Shown here one piece after another: positions 8,751 to 18,322 of a stretch of DNA of 64,000 nt. Position 1 is the first letter of the stretch, and the number at the start of each line of letters is the position of its first letter. The DNA comes from Candidatus Burkholderia humilis (lineage in GTDB: Bacteria; Pseudomonadota; Gammaproteobacteria; Burkholderiales; Burkholderiaceae), in the NCBI GenBank assembly GCA_001184405.1, contig LFMX01000007.1, positions 42,704 through 106,703 of the forward strand, in the 5' to 3' direction. A program made the translations under genes and the position numbers. Below the pieces are notes generated by a model. It had not been told where the DNA came from, did no database searches, and saw only the letters and a program-made list of their open reading frames with translations.

Positions 8751-9063
8751 CTGGAAAGCATCAGCACTCCGATTGGAAAGTCTTTCCTCGCTCAATGGCT
8801 GGCCTACGTGCGCCCCTGTCAACGCTTCGGTGACACCCTCGCGAGTGCCACCGCATGACTCGGGGTCGATGTGAATCGCTAGTTCTTCATCGTAAAGAAC
8901 TTTCACCTTCTATCTCCTGACGGTCTCCCGTCGCACCCAGTCAAATCCTTTAAGCGGTGACACCCTCGCGAGTGCCACCGCATGACTCGGGGTCGATGTG
9001 AATCGCTAGTTCTTCATCGTAAAGAACTTTCACCTTCTATCTCCTGACGGTCTCCCGTCGCAC
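8751..9063 (-). mobile_element. Group II intron 5' remnant inserted in the symporter gene
   Basis: Read on the minus strand, the sequence right after the interrupted symporter codon begins GTGCGACGGGAGACCGTC, the GUGCG start of bacterial group II introns. It continues into a leader whose spurious peptide (MKVLYDEELAIHIDPESCGG) I recognise as the kind often annotated ahead of intron maturases. No reverse transcriptase or domain V is present here, so only the 5' end survives. The first 107 bases of the intron occur twice (see the tandem repeat). Exact left limit is uncertain. Confidence 0.65.
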
Positions 9064-9083
9064 CCAGTCAAATCCTTTAAGCG
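8828..9083. repeat. 127-bp tandem duplication across an exon/intron boundary
   Basis: Positions 8828-8954 and 8955-9081 are identical, offset exactly 127 bp. Each copy holds 107 bp of group II intron 5' end plus 20 bp of the symporter exon that precedes it (on the minus strand). The exact identity of the two copies indicates a recent event or an assembly duplication. Confidence 0.9.
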
Positions 9084-9516
9084 CGGCGACGAGGCCGGTG
9101 AACTGGAGCTGGCCCCACGGCAGCAGAAAGATCAGCGCCGTGACCGCGACGATCAATTCCAGCGCGCGGCTGCCGAAATGTCCCTTGAAGAGATCGGGCA
9201 GCGTGATGGCGTTATGACGCTTGCCCGCTTCCCATATCTTCGGCCCCACGAAATAGCCGATGGGATACGCCAGCAGGATATAGCCGAGAAACCACACGCC
9301 GTAAGTCGGCCCTTTCGCATAGATGCCGCCGGGAAAGCCGACCATCGTGCCGATGCTGTAGATCTCGCCCGCCGCGAGAAAGAACACGAGCCACGCGCCG
9401 AACTGACGTGACGCGACGAAGAAGTCATGCACGCTTTGCGAGCCGCGTCCCTTGCCCGCGCGAATCGCGAGCCACAGCGACAACAGGATAAAGCCCAGAA
9501 ATACCGTGGAAGCCAT
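9064..9516 (-). pseudogene. Sodium:solute symporter (SSS family), interrupted after 151 codons
   Basis: The N-terminal third of a sodium/solute symporter is intact. Membrane segments are clear at about residues 5-20, 38-60, 72-95 and 120-145. Typical motifs include DFFVASRQFGAWLVFFLAAG and GFPGGIYAKGPTYGVWFLGY. Reading ends in the group II intron 5' end after residue W151. About 300 residues are missing and no 3' exon is visible in the window, so it is dead unless spliced, which is impossible without the rest of the intron. The start lies 14 bp past the DUF3311 gene, the usual two-gene arrangement of MctP/PanF-like monocarboxylate transporters. The substrate is unknown. Confidence 0.85.
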
Positions 9517-9530
9517 GTCGCCTTTCTCCT

Positions 9531-9740
9531 TTATGCGCTGCGTGTTTCGCGCTGGCTGGCGGGTTTATCGAAGAAAACCCAGCAGAGTTGCAGACACACG
9601 GACGTCAGCACGAACCAGCCGAAAATCCATGCATAGATAAAGGGAATGCCGAGCACGTAAATATCGTTCGAGGCAACCCACGGCAACATGCCGATGACGC
9701 GGATGAACGGCAATACCAGTCCGATTAGAACCTTGAGCAT
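9531..9740 (-). CDS. DUF3311 family small membrane protein
   Basis: A 69-residue protein with two hydrophobic segments (about 3-25 and 32-55) of the DUF3311 type. It is almost always encoded directly upstream of a sodium:solute symporter and is thought to be an accessory subunit. The ATG at 9740 is chosen over an upstream in-frame start because it gives the normal family length. Its partner symporter is disrupted, so its function is probably lost. Confidence 0.75.
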   Translation of the reverse strand: MLKVLIGLVLPFIRVIGMLPWVASNDIYVLGIPFIYAWIFGWFVLTSVCLQLCWVFFDKPASQRETRSA

Positions 9741-9802
9741 GGTCCACTCCGTATGATCAATGGGCTTCGATTCAGTATGACCGGACAAAAATTGTGTGCC
9801 GT

Positions 9803-9878
9803 AGTGCCAGAGCGGGGCAATCGCTAGAGCCAGATGCGGGCATCGTCCTGGCACTAACGATGAGTTTCTCCTGGCTCT
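9803..9878. promoter_or_regulatory. Four evenly spaced AGWGCCAG boxes in a divergent promoter
   Basis: Between the divergent DUF3311/symporter and oxidoreductase genes, AGTGCCAG (9803-9810) and AGAGCCAG (9826-9833) lie in one orientation. CTGGCACT (9848-9855) and CTGGCTCT (9871-9878) lie in the other. Start-to-start spacing is 23, 22 and 23 bp, about two helix turns. The outer context extends the match (ATCGCTAGAGCCAG against CTGGCTCTAAGCGAT). This looks like an operator for a regulator that binds two direct and two inverted half-sites, as MocR-type regulators can. The regulator is not identified. Confidence 0.6.
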
Positions 9879-9931
9879 AAGCGATGCACGGCGTAAAGCG
9901 CACTATGGGGACACTTTCCAAGGAGCTTCCG

Positions 9932-11352
9932 GTGGCTACTCTCGATTTCGATGCGTCGGCCTTTCATGGCCCGTGCGCCCCGTACGATCCGCTCGTCTCA
10001 CCCATCGGACATCAGGCGATGGACTATGCGCCGACTTACTGGGTGGCAACGGCAGGCGAGCCGCCCGCGGACGACGGCCCCTTACCCGGCGACGCCGATA
10101 CCGACGTGCTGATCGTCGGCTCGGGTTTTACCGGTCTGTCCACCGCGCTTTTTCTGGCGCGTGAGCATGGCATCCGCGCAATGGTCGTCGATGCGAACCG
10201 CACCGGGTGGGATTGCACGAGCCGCAATGGCGGGCAGGGACAGAACGAGAGCGGGCGGCTGTATCGTTCGCAATGGATCGAGCGCTGGGGCAAAGAGACG
10301 GCGCTCAAACTCGACGCCGAACTGCGCGAAAGTTTCGACACGTTCAAGCGTTTGACCAGCGAATTCGCGTGCGATCCGCAACCGGGCGGGCATCTGTATA
10401 TCGCACACCGCCAGCGCAAGATGGATTTTCTCGCCAACGAATGCAAGGTGATGCGCGATGTCTTCGGCTACGACACGCGCATGCTGAGCGCGCAGGAAGT
10501 TGCGCAGTCGTATGTCGGCGATCGCGAAAGCTGCGGTGTGTTGCTGGAGCCGGACGGCATCGGCGTGCATCCGCTCAAGCTCGCGTTCGGCTATATGCGC
10601 ATGGCGCGCTCGCTCGGCGTGAGGGTGCATCCGGGTACGCCGGTGCTCAACGTCGAAACGGTGCGCGGCGTCCATCATGTACGCACGCCGCGCGGCACCA
10701 TTCGCGCGAAGGCGGTCGCGTTCGCGACGGGCGGCTATACGCGCAACGACATGCATCGCGCGCTCGACGCGAAGATCATGCCGATTCTGTCGAACTCGCT
10801 CGTCACGCGTCCGCTGACGCCGGAAGAACTCGCGTCGACGGGCTTCAAGACGCGCGTGGTCATCACCGATACGCGCACGCTGCGCTTCTACTATCGCCTG
10901 CTGCCGGTAACCGTTTGCAGATCGGCAGCCGCAGCGCCATCACCGGCGCGGATGCGGCCAATCCGCGGCATATGGATGTGCTCATCGAAGGGCTGCATCG
11001 CAAGTTTCCAACGCTCAAGGGCATACGTATCGATTATTCGTGGTGGGGCTGGGTCGATGTCAGTCACGACATGATGCCGCGTGTCGTGCAACCCGATCCG
11101 CGGCAAAGCGTGTTTTATGCGGTCGGTTACGGCGGCAACGGCGTGTCGTTTTCCGCGCATGCGGGGCGGCGCTTGGCCGAGCGCATCGCGGGAAAGTGGC
11201 AAACGAGCCGCGACGAACTGCCGATCTATGCATCGTCGCTCGAATATCCGAACGTCATGGGCATGGTGCGATGGAAAGGCTTCGCGCCGTTTCGCCGCGT
11301 CGGCCAACGCTTTCTGTATTACAAGTATCTGGCGCAGGACGAGAAGCGCTAA
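9932..11352 (+). pseudogene. FAD-dependent amine/amino-acid oxidoreductase (PuuB/DadA-like), one frameshift
   Basis: The protein begins VATLDFDASAF and carries the DAO-family dinucleotide-binding motif VLIVGSGFTGLSTALFLA at about residues 50-67. It then has long conserved stretches (GCG-to-GQGQNESGRLY, HPLKLAFGYMRMARSLGVRV). At about 10,909 one G is missing, and the remaining 145 residues (QIGSRSAITGADAANPRH onward) continue in another frame to 11,352. The GTG at 9932 is chosen because AAGGAG stands 6 bp before it. The family oxidises amines such as gamma-glutamylputrescine or glycine-betaine-type substrates with FAD. With the neighbouring permease this suggests amine uptake and oxidation. 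The true substrate cannot be read from sequence. Confidence 0.85.
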
Positions 11353-11384
11353 ACGCTTTATCAACGCACTTGAAATTTCTATCT

Positions 11385-11774
11385 ATGAACACTCAATCCG
11401 ATCAGCATTACCTTGAACTGTTGAAGACGTTCAACGACGCGTGGAATCGACACGACATCGACGCGCTGATGAACTGCATGGCCAACGATTGCGTGTTTCA
11501 CGGCGTGGCCGGGCCGGATGTGCTGGGCCGCACTTTCAGCGGCCGCGACGAAGTGCGCAAGGGCTTCGCGCTTGCGTGGGAAACGTGTCCCGATGCATCG
11601 TGGAAAGAAGGCGAGCATTTCGTGAGCGGCGAGCGCGGCGTATCGGAATCGACGTTTCGCGGCACCAAGGCGGACGGTTCGCGCATCGAGGCGCGCATGG
11701 TCGATATCTTCACGTTCAGTGACGGCAAGATCGCGGTGAAGAACGCCTTCCGAAAGGACCGGCCCGCGCTGTAA
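11385..11774 (+). CDS. SnoaL/NTF2-like protein
   Basis: The 129 residues have the cone-shaped SnoaL/NTF2-like fold pattern. An opening helix (HYLELLKTFNDAWNRHDIDA) is followed by DCVFHGVAGPDVLGRTFSGR and ends with the strand pair MVDIFTFSDGKIAVKNAF. Members are small isomerases, hydrolases or binding proteins with no common catalytic residue set. The gene follows the oxidoreductase by 32 bp and precedes the permease by 55 bp on the same strand, so it likely belongs to one catabolic operon. The frame is intact. Confidence 0.75.
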   Translation: MNTQSDQHYLELLKTFNDAWNRHDIDALMNCMANDCVFHGVAGPDVLGRTFSGRDEVRKGFALAWETCPDASWKEGEHFVSGERGVSESTFRGTKADGSRIEARMVDIFTFSDGKIAVKNAFRKDRPAL

Positions 11775-11828
11775 AGAGCACAACGCGTAATCGCGTAAGA
11801 GCACGATAAAAGCAGATCAGGAGACGAT

Positions 11829-13025
11829 ATGCATTCGAGCACGGAACAAGGCGATCTCAAGTGTGGCGCTCAAGCAGCGCCACATGACGATGATCGCGCT
11901 GGGCGGCATCATCGGCGCCGGACTTTTCGTCGGCAGCGGCGTGGTGATTCAGCAGGCCGAATCCGCCGCGATACTCTCGTTTCTCATTACGGGCGGGCTG
12001 GTGGTCCTCGTCATGCGCATGCTCGGCGAAATGGCTTGCGCTATGCCCACGGTCGGATCGTTCTATGAATACGCGCGGCTCGCGTTCAAGACGCAGCGCG
12101 GGCTGGGCCGCCTCGCCGGATTTCTCACGGGCTGGATGTACTGGTATTTCTGGGTCATCGTGATTGCGCTCGAAGCGGTCGCGGGCGCAAAACTCGTGCA
12201 GTTCTGGATACCGGATGTGCCCGCGTGGATCATCAGTCTCGTGCTGCTGGTCGTGCTCACACTGACCAATCTGATTTCCGTCGCGAGTTACGGTGAGTTC
12301 GAGTTCTGGTTCTCGTCGATCAAGGTCGGCGCGATCATCGTGTTCCTGTTTCTTGGCGGACTCTATGTGTGCGGTCTCTGGTCCAAATCGATGCATACGA
12401 CAAATATCGCCACAACCTTCCTCGGACACGGCGGCTTTATGCCGAAGTGCATCGGACCGGTGATGACGGGCGCGGTGGCGGCGACGGGCTTTTACTTCGG
12501 CGCGGAGATCGTGACCATCGCGGCGGCGGAAGCGAAGGAACCGGCGAAGGCCGTCGCCAAGGCGACCAATTCGGTCATCACGCGCGTGCTGGTGTTTTAC
12601 GTCGGCTCGGTTACGCTGGTCGTGGCGCTCGTGCCGTGGAATTCGCATCAGATGGCCACGCCCTATGTCAGCGCGCTCGAAGTAATGGGCATGCCCGCCG
12701 CCGCCAATGTGATGAACGCGATTGTGCTGACCGCCGTGCTCTCCGCGCTCAACTCGGGTCTGTATGCGGCCTCGCGCATGCTGTTCGCACTCACACGCCA
12801 CGGCGATGCGGCGCTCGGCCTCGCCAAGGTCAACAAGCGCGGCGTGCCCGTGCGCGCGATTCTCCTCGGCACCGTGTTCGGCTATGTGTCGGTGGTGATG
12901 TCGTATGTATCGCCGGATACGGTGTTCGCGTTTCTCGTCAATTCGTACGGCACGGTGGCGATCTTCGTGTACCTGCTGATCGCGCTGTCGCAACTTCGTT
13001 TGCGCAGCCGAATAACCAGTTTCGA
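11829..13025 (+). pseudogene. APC-family amino-acid/GABA permease, frameshifted and truncated
   Basis: The reading contains the classic GabP/AroP start (LKQRHMTMIALGGIIGAGLF) after a short N-terminus that is out of frame by one base near 11,860. About ten membrane segments follow, through FAFLVNSYGTVAIFVYLLIA near 12,930-12,990. At about 13,020 the coding sense is lost and the DNA becomes the 3' part of the opposite-strand sauR. Roughly 70-80 C-terminal residues are missing. The permease probably imported an amine or amino acid for the upstream oxidoreductase. Confidence 0.85.
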
Positions 13026-13029
13026 AGCG

Positions 13030-13740
13030 GACGATCTGCGCGTACGTATGTGGAGATTTGAGCGCCACGCGTCCCACCGGCGCCTGGATCGCGATTGCGG
13101 CGCACGCGCGATTGCGATCCAGCATCACCGGCACGGCAATCGCCACGAGCCCTTGCAAATGCTCCTGATTATTCACCGCAAGCATGCGGCGGCGCGTCAG
13201 CGCGAGCTCGCGCCGCAAAGCATCGCGATCGGTGATGGTGCGTTCTGAATAGGCCCGAAGCGGCATGCGTTCGCGTCGTTCCTTCAGTAAAAAAAAGCTC
13301 AGCAGCAGCTTGCCGCTCGCGGAGCAATGCAAGGGCACATGCGAACCCGGTTGCAGATGCATGCGCAACGGCCAGCCGGTTTCCACGCGATCGACATAGA
13401 CCACGTCGTTGCCCGCGAGCATCGTCAGATTGCAGGTTTCGCCGACGCGCGTGACGAGTTGTTCCAGCAGCGCATGACGCGCCGCAGCCGGACCCGCATG
13501 CATCAGCACATTGATGGCGAACATGCGCACACGCGCCGAGCATTCGTACAGTTTGTCGCTCGCGCCGCGCGTGACGAGCCATGCATCCATCAGTTGCACG
13601 AGGATGCGATGCACCGTTTGCTTCGGCAAGCCGAGCGCATCGACAAGCTCGGTCATCGATAACGGGCGATTCGCTTCAGCGAGTGTTTCGAGCACGCGAA
13701 ACGCGCGCACCGCAGCAGCATTCGATTGATTCGACGTCAC
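13030..13740 (-). pseudogene. sauR: IclR-family regulator SauR, 3' end lost
   Basis: An IclR-type regulator: N-terminal winged helix (MTELVDALGLPKQTVHRILV, about residues 28-47), then the effector domain with TCNLTMLAGNDVVYVDRVET and GKLLLSFFL. The last 15-25 residues of the family are missing because the gene runs into the truncated permease. It is divergent from sauS and faces a strong inverted repeat at 13,794. In Cupriavidus necator the sulfoacetate cluster is sauRSTU with an IclR-type SauR, and the gene order here is the same. The name rests on that synteny. Confidence 0.75.
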
Positions 13741-13793
13741 GTGTTCTGTCTCCCTCGTTTTACTTTGCTTTCATTGTGCGTCGAAAAAAGCGC

Positions 13794-13821
13794 TTTTCGG
13801 GACTCGGGTTAGTCCCGAAAA
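13794..13821. promoter_or_regulatory. Perfect inverted repeat in the sauR-sauS intergenic region, likely operator
   Basis: TTTTCGGGACT and AGTCCCGAAAA are perfect 11-bp arms around a 6-bp centre. A second repeat (ATGCTGC/GCAGCAT) follows at 13,834-13,854. Both lie between the divergent sauR and sauS genes, where an IclR-type regulator would bind. A terminator is unlikely because both flanking genes are transcribed away from it. Confidence 0.6.
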
Positions 13822-13943
13822 ACACGCTTTCCGATGCTGCTGATTTCGCAGCATTCGTAAATCCACAAAACGGGACCGCGCGATGAACCCGGCTGACTAG
13901 ATTGGATAGCACGTTCAATCTTTCAACAGTCGAGGCTCATCGC

Positions 13944-15370
13944 ATGAATGACATAGCAAGCGGCGCAACACTGGCCGATACCGAACGCATCGTCGCTGCG
14001 CTCGTTGAGCGTTCGCGCGCTGCACAACGCCGCTTCGAGCACGCAGGACAAGCGACGCTCGATACCGCCGCCGAGGCCGCTGCGTGGGCGATCATGGAGC
14101 CGCAGTGCAATCGTCTGCTCGCAGAACGTGCCGTGAGCGATACGGGCCTCGGCAACGCGGACGACAAGTTCCGCAAGAACTATCGCAAGACGCTCGGGCT
14201 TTTGCGCGATCTGCACGGCGTAGCGACGACGGGCGTGATCGCGCGGGACGAGGCGAACGGCATCGTCGAAATTGCGCGCGCGGTGGGCGTGGTGGTGGCG
14301 ATCACGCCATCGACGAATCCGGCGGCGACGCCCGCCAACAAGATCATCAATGCGCTCAAGTGCGGCAACGCGGTGATCGTGGCGCCTTCGCCGAAGGGTT
14401 ATCGTCGTGCGCGTTGCTGATCGAATTCATTCACGCAGAATTCGCCAAGGCCGGCCTCGATGCCGGTCTCGTGCAGATGTTGCCGCAGCCGATCAGCAAG
14501 GCCGCCACTGCCGCGTTGATGAAGCACGCGGATCTGGTCGTCACGACCGGCTCGCAGGCCAACGTGCGCATGGCGTACACGAGCGGCACGCCGGCCTTTG
14601 GCGTGGGCGCGGGCAATGTCGCATCGATCGTCACGGCGCGCGCGAATGTGGATGACGCGGCGCACAAGATCGCCGTGTCCAAGACCTTCGATAACGCGAC
14701 GAGCTGTTCATCGGAGAACAGCGTGGTGATCGAAGACGCAATCTATCAAAGCATGCTCGATGCGTTGACGAAGCAGGGCGGCGTGCTGCTCGATGCCGCG
14801 CAGAAAGCGCGCTTGCAGGCGGCGATGTGGCATGACGGCAAGCTATCGGCGCGTTGCACGGCGCGCGCCGCTGCATTGATTACACGTGAAGCGGGTCTGG
14901 ATGACATCGCCGCGCGCGAGCCGAAATTTCTGATGGTCGAAGAAAACGGATTCGGCGCCGATTATCCGTTCTCCGGCGAAAAGCTCGCGCCGGTGCTGAC
15001 GATGTATCGCGCGCGCGATACGGCGCACGCCATCGAGATCGTGAAGGGCATCTACGCCTACATGGGCGCGGGGCATTCGGTCGGCGTGCACGGCGCGGAC
15101 GATGCGCTCGCCGTCGCACTCGGCACGCACTTGCCGGTCGTGCGTGTGATCGTCGATCAGGCGCATTGTCTGGCGACCGGCGGCAACTTTGACACCGGCC
15201 TGCCGTTTTCACTTTCGATGGGTTGCGGCACGTGGGGCGGGAATAACTTTTCGGCCAATCTCGGCTATCGCCAATACCTGAACGTGACGCGCGTCGCGTA
15301 TCCGATCGCCGAGCGCGTGCCGGAAGTCGATACGCTTTTAGGCGGCTATTTCCGGAGGTTCGGACGATGA
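13944..15370 (+). pseudogene. sauS: Sulfoacetaldehyde dehydrogenase (acylating) SauS, one frameshift
   Basis: SauS reduces sulfoacetyl-CoA to sulfoacetaldehyde with NAD(P)H. The frame encodes an acylating aldehyde dehydrogenase. The N-terminal part contains ITPSTNPAATPANKIINALK, and the catalytic cysteine lies in FDNATSCSSENSVV. The C-terminal part (GMG-type GCGTWGGNNFSANL) is like the AdhE/EutE dehydrogenase domain. A missing T near 14,403 shifts the frame; both halves are otherwise well conserved. The stop overlaps the start of sauT (ATGA), so translation was coupled. Identification rests on the sauRSTU order and on the enzyme class. Confidence 0.8.
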
Positions 15371-16962
15371 GCGCGCTGGCCGATGTACCCGTTTCGTCGG
15401 ATGTATCCACGTTGCGCGAGTTGATCGATGCGCGCGCCGATCGCGCGAGCACGACGCCGTTTCTGCTCTCCACGACGCAGCCCGACGCGCTGACCTTCGG
15501 CGCACTGCGCGATGACTGCCGCGCGTTCGAAGCGCGCTGCGCGGCGGCGGGTTTGCTTCCCGGCGATGTCGTGTCTGTTTTCATGGGCAACGGCATCCAG
15601 ACTGCGCGCCTGTTGCTCGCGATCATGTACAGCGGCTTCGTTGCGCATCCGCTCAATTTGCTGAGTCAGCCGTCGCAGCGGCGCTACGTGATCGAGCATT
15701 CGGATACGCGCGCGATCTTCGTCGCCGATGACACGTACGACGCGATTGCCGATGCCATCGACGAACTGCGTGCGGAAGGTATGTCGCGCGAGATTGCGAT
15801 CGTGCGCACGTCACCGGATGCGCACGCGTTGCCCGATATGCCGGTGCTTCAGGCGCGCGGTTTATCCACGCACGACGATATCGTCGCGAGCCAATCCGGC
15901 TCGCTCGCTCCCGGCGATACCGCGCTTCTGATGTACACCTCCGGCACGATGGGCGCGCCCAAAGGCGTGCTGCTGAGCCACCGCAGTTTGCTTGCGAATA
16001 TGCGCAACATCACGGCGGAGCATCGGCTGTCGGACACGGATCGCGTGATGGTGTCCTTGCCGCTCTATCACATCAACGGGCTGGTCGTGGCGCTCTTGAC
16101 GCCGCTTTATCACGGCGGCTCCGCGACGATGACGCCGCGCTTTTCCACGCGCACGTTCTGGCAGGAAGTCGCCGCGCACGACTGCACGTGGATCAACGTG
16201 GTGCCGACCATCGTCGTGGATTTGCTCAACGGCGAAAGCGCGCGGGGCTGCGATCTGTCGGCAGTGAGGTTTTGCCGCAGCGCATCGGCGGCGCTTCCGG
16301 CGGATCATCATCGCGCGTTCGAGGCGCGCTTCGGTATCGGCATCATCGAAACGATGGGGATGATGGAAACCGCCGCACCTTCGTTTAGTAATCCATATGA
16401 AATTGAAAAGCGGCGCGTAGGAAGCATTGGTGTGCCGTCGGGCGGTGCGGCGAAGATCGTCGATCTCGATGGAAAGGAATGCGCGCCGAACGAAACGGGC
16501 GAGCTCGTGCTGCGCGGCGAGCAACTGATGAGCGGCTATTACAAGCGGCCCGAGGAGACCCGCAACGCCTTTACATCCGATGGCTGGCTGCGTACCGGTG
16601 ATCTGGGTTATCGCGATGAAGCCGGCTTTTTCTACATCAACGGACGCGCAAAGGAGTTGATCATCAAGGGCGGCGAGAACATCGCGCCGCGCGAGATCGA
16701 CGAGGCGCTGCTGCGTCATCTGGGCGTGCTCGAAGCGGCTGCGGTCGGCGTGCCCGATGCGGCTTACGGGCAGGACATCGTGGCGTTTATCGTGCCGAAC
16801 GGCGGCGCGGCATCGCTTGATGTCGCGGATTTGCGTGCGCATTGTCTGCGCGAACTTGGCCGCTACAAGACGCCGCGTGAATTCCGTTTCACCGATGCGC
16901 TGCCGCGCGGTCCGTCCGGCAAGGTGCAGCGCCTGAAGCTCGTGAAAGCACCAAAAACATAA
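15367..16962 (+). CDS. sauT: Sulfoacetate-CoA ligase SauT (AMP-forming acyl-CoA synthetase)
   Basis: An intact 531-residue member of the ANL superfamily. The AMP-binding loop is LLMYTSGTMGAPKGVLLSHR (about residues 189-208). GWLRTGDLGYRDEAGFFYI and GRAKELIIKGGENIAP carry the hinge and A8 motif, and the A10 lysine is in PRGPSGKVQRLKL near the C-terminus. In the sau pathway it activates sulfoacetate with ATP and CoA for reduction by SauS. It is the only undamaged gene of the four-gene cluster, which cannot work as a pathway here. The residue pattern alone does not fix the substrate; the cluster does. Confidence 0.8.
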   Translation: MSALADVPVSSDVSTLRELIDARADRASTTPFLLSTTQPDALTFGALRDDCRAFEARCAAAGLLPGDVVSVFMGNGIQTARLLLAIMYSGFVAHPLNLLSQPSQRRYVIEHSDTRAIFVADDTYDAIADAIDELRAEGMSREIAIVRTSPDAHALPDMPVLQARGLSTHDDIVASQSGSLAPGDTALLMYTSGTMGAPKGVLLSHRSLLANMRNITAEHRLSDTDRVMVSLPLYHINGLVVALLTPLYHGGSATMTPRFSTRTFWQEVAAHDCTWINVVPTIVVDLLNGESARGCDLSAVRFCRSASAALPADHHRAFEARFGIGIIETMGMMETAAPSFSNPYEIEKRRVGSIGVPSGGAAKIVDLDGKECAPNETGELVLRGEQLMSGYYKRPEETRNAFTSDGWLRTGDLGYRDEAGFFYINGRAKELIIKGGENIAPREIDEALLRHLGVLEAAAVGVPDAAYGQDIVAFIVPNGGAASLDVADLRAHCLRELGRYKTPREFRFTDALPRGPSGKVQRLKLVKAPKT

Positions 16963-17003
16963 AGATTACGAAGTATTCTAAATCAGATGGAGAAGGAGAC
17001 AAC

Positions 17004-18322
17004 ATGAACCAGAAACGTCAGTACGTGAAGACGCGTCATATCATTCTCGCGGTCATGTGCGTGATGTACTTCATCTCGTACATCGATCGCGTGAATATCG
17101 CCGTTGCAGGTCCGTTGATACGCGATGAAATGGGGCTCACGTCCATGCAGCTCGGGCTCGTGTTTTCCGCGTTCGCGTATCCGTTATGCGGTGATGCAGA
17201 TCATCGGCGGATGGCTCGCGGACAAGTTCGGACCGAAGCTCGTGCTCACCGTGCTATCGCTGATCTGGGGCGCGGCCACGCTTGCGACGGGTTTTGCGGG
17301 CAGCATCATGGCGCTCGTGTTGTTGCGGTTGGCGTTGGGTATCGGCGAAGGCGGCGCGTTTCCGACCGCGACACGCGCGTTCACGTACTGGATGCCGGTG
17401 CACGAACGCGGCTTTGCACAGGGCATTACGCACAGTTTCGCGCGGCTCGGCGGCGCGGTCACGCCGCCGCTCGTGCTGGCGGTGGTCGCGGCCGCTGGCT
17501 GGCGCGAGCCATTCATTCTGCTCGGCGTCGCGAGCCTTGCGTGGACGGTGTTGTATCTGTGCGTCTTCACGAATTCACCCGATGAGAATCTCCGCACCAC
17601 GCCTGAGGAGACCGCGGAAATCGGCTATCGCGCGGGCGAGAAGGAGCGCGACGCCGTGGCGCAAGCTGATTCATCGCATGTGGCTGGTGACGTTCGTCGA
17701 CTTTTGCTATGGCTGGCTGCTGTGGGTGTATCTGACGTGGCTGCCGTCGTATCTGAAGGAATCGCGCGGTTTCGATCTCAAGCATCTCGCGCTTTTCACG
17801 GCGTTGCCGCTGCTCGCGGGCGTGATCGGCGATACGCTCGGCAGCGTGATTTCGGACCGCATCTACCGGCTCACGGGCCGCTTGCGTTTCGCACGGGTCA
17901 GCATTCTTGTCGTGGGCATGGGCGGATCACTCGCCTTCCTTCTGCCGATGGTCAACGCGCCCAGCCCCATCGCCGCTGTGTGGTTTTTGACGGCATCGTT
18001 CTTCTTTCTCGAGATCACGAATCCGGTGTTGTGGACGTTGCCGCTCGATATCGCGGGCAAGTATGCGGGCACGGCGGGCGGCATGATGAACACGGGGTTT
18101 GGGATTGCGGGGATGACGTCGCCGGTCGTGTTCGGCTATCTCATTCAGACGACGGGGAGCTATAACGTGCCGTTCACGATTTCGGCCGGGTTGCGCGCGG
18201 TCGGTGCGTTCGCGGCGCTTTTCATCGATACGAGCAAGACGGTGGAAGCGGATGAAGCGCGGGAGTTGGGGAATCGCGGGGAGCGTGGGGTGCCGGTGTT
18301 TGCGGGTGGGGCGGAAAGGTGA
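17004..18322 (+). pseudogene. sauU: MFS transporter SauU (sulfoacetate uptake), two frameshifts
   Basis: A major-facilitator protein of the anion:cation symporter type. The first segment (HIILAVMCVMYFISYIDRVN) is in one frame to about 17,185. The middle (MQIIGGWLADKFGPKLVLTV to about 17,650) is in a second, and the C-terminal half (MWLVTFVDFCYGWLLWVYLT to the end) in a third. An extra T near 17,190 and a further one-base change near 17,650 explain the breaks. AAGGAG stands upstream of the ATG, and sauT ends 41 bp before. In the reference cluster SauU brings sulfoacetate into the cell. It cannot be made as a whole protein here. Confidence 0.8.

Noticed and set aside
8352..8906. A minus-strand protein containing MKVLYDEELAIHIDPESCGG
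   Set aside because: I read this as the leader of a group II intron, often mis-annotated as a gene; the frame also crosses two unrelated fragments.
11857..13740. A 627-codon open frame on the minus strand through sauR and the permease region
   Set aside because: Only the sauR part is natural protein; the rest is Arg/His-rich antisense reading of the permease gene, a common artefact of GC-rich DNA.
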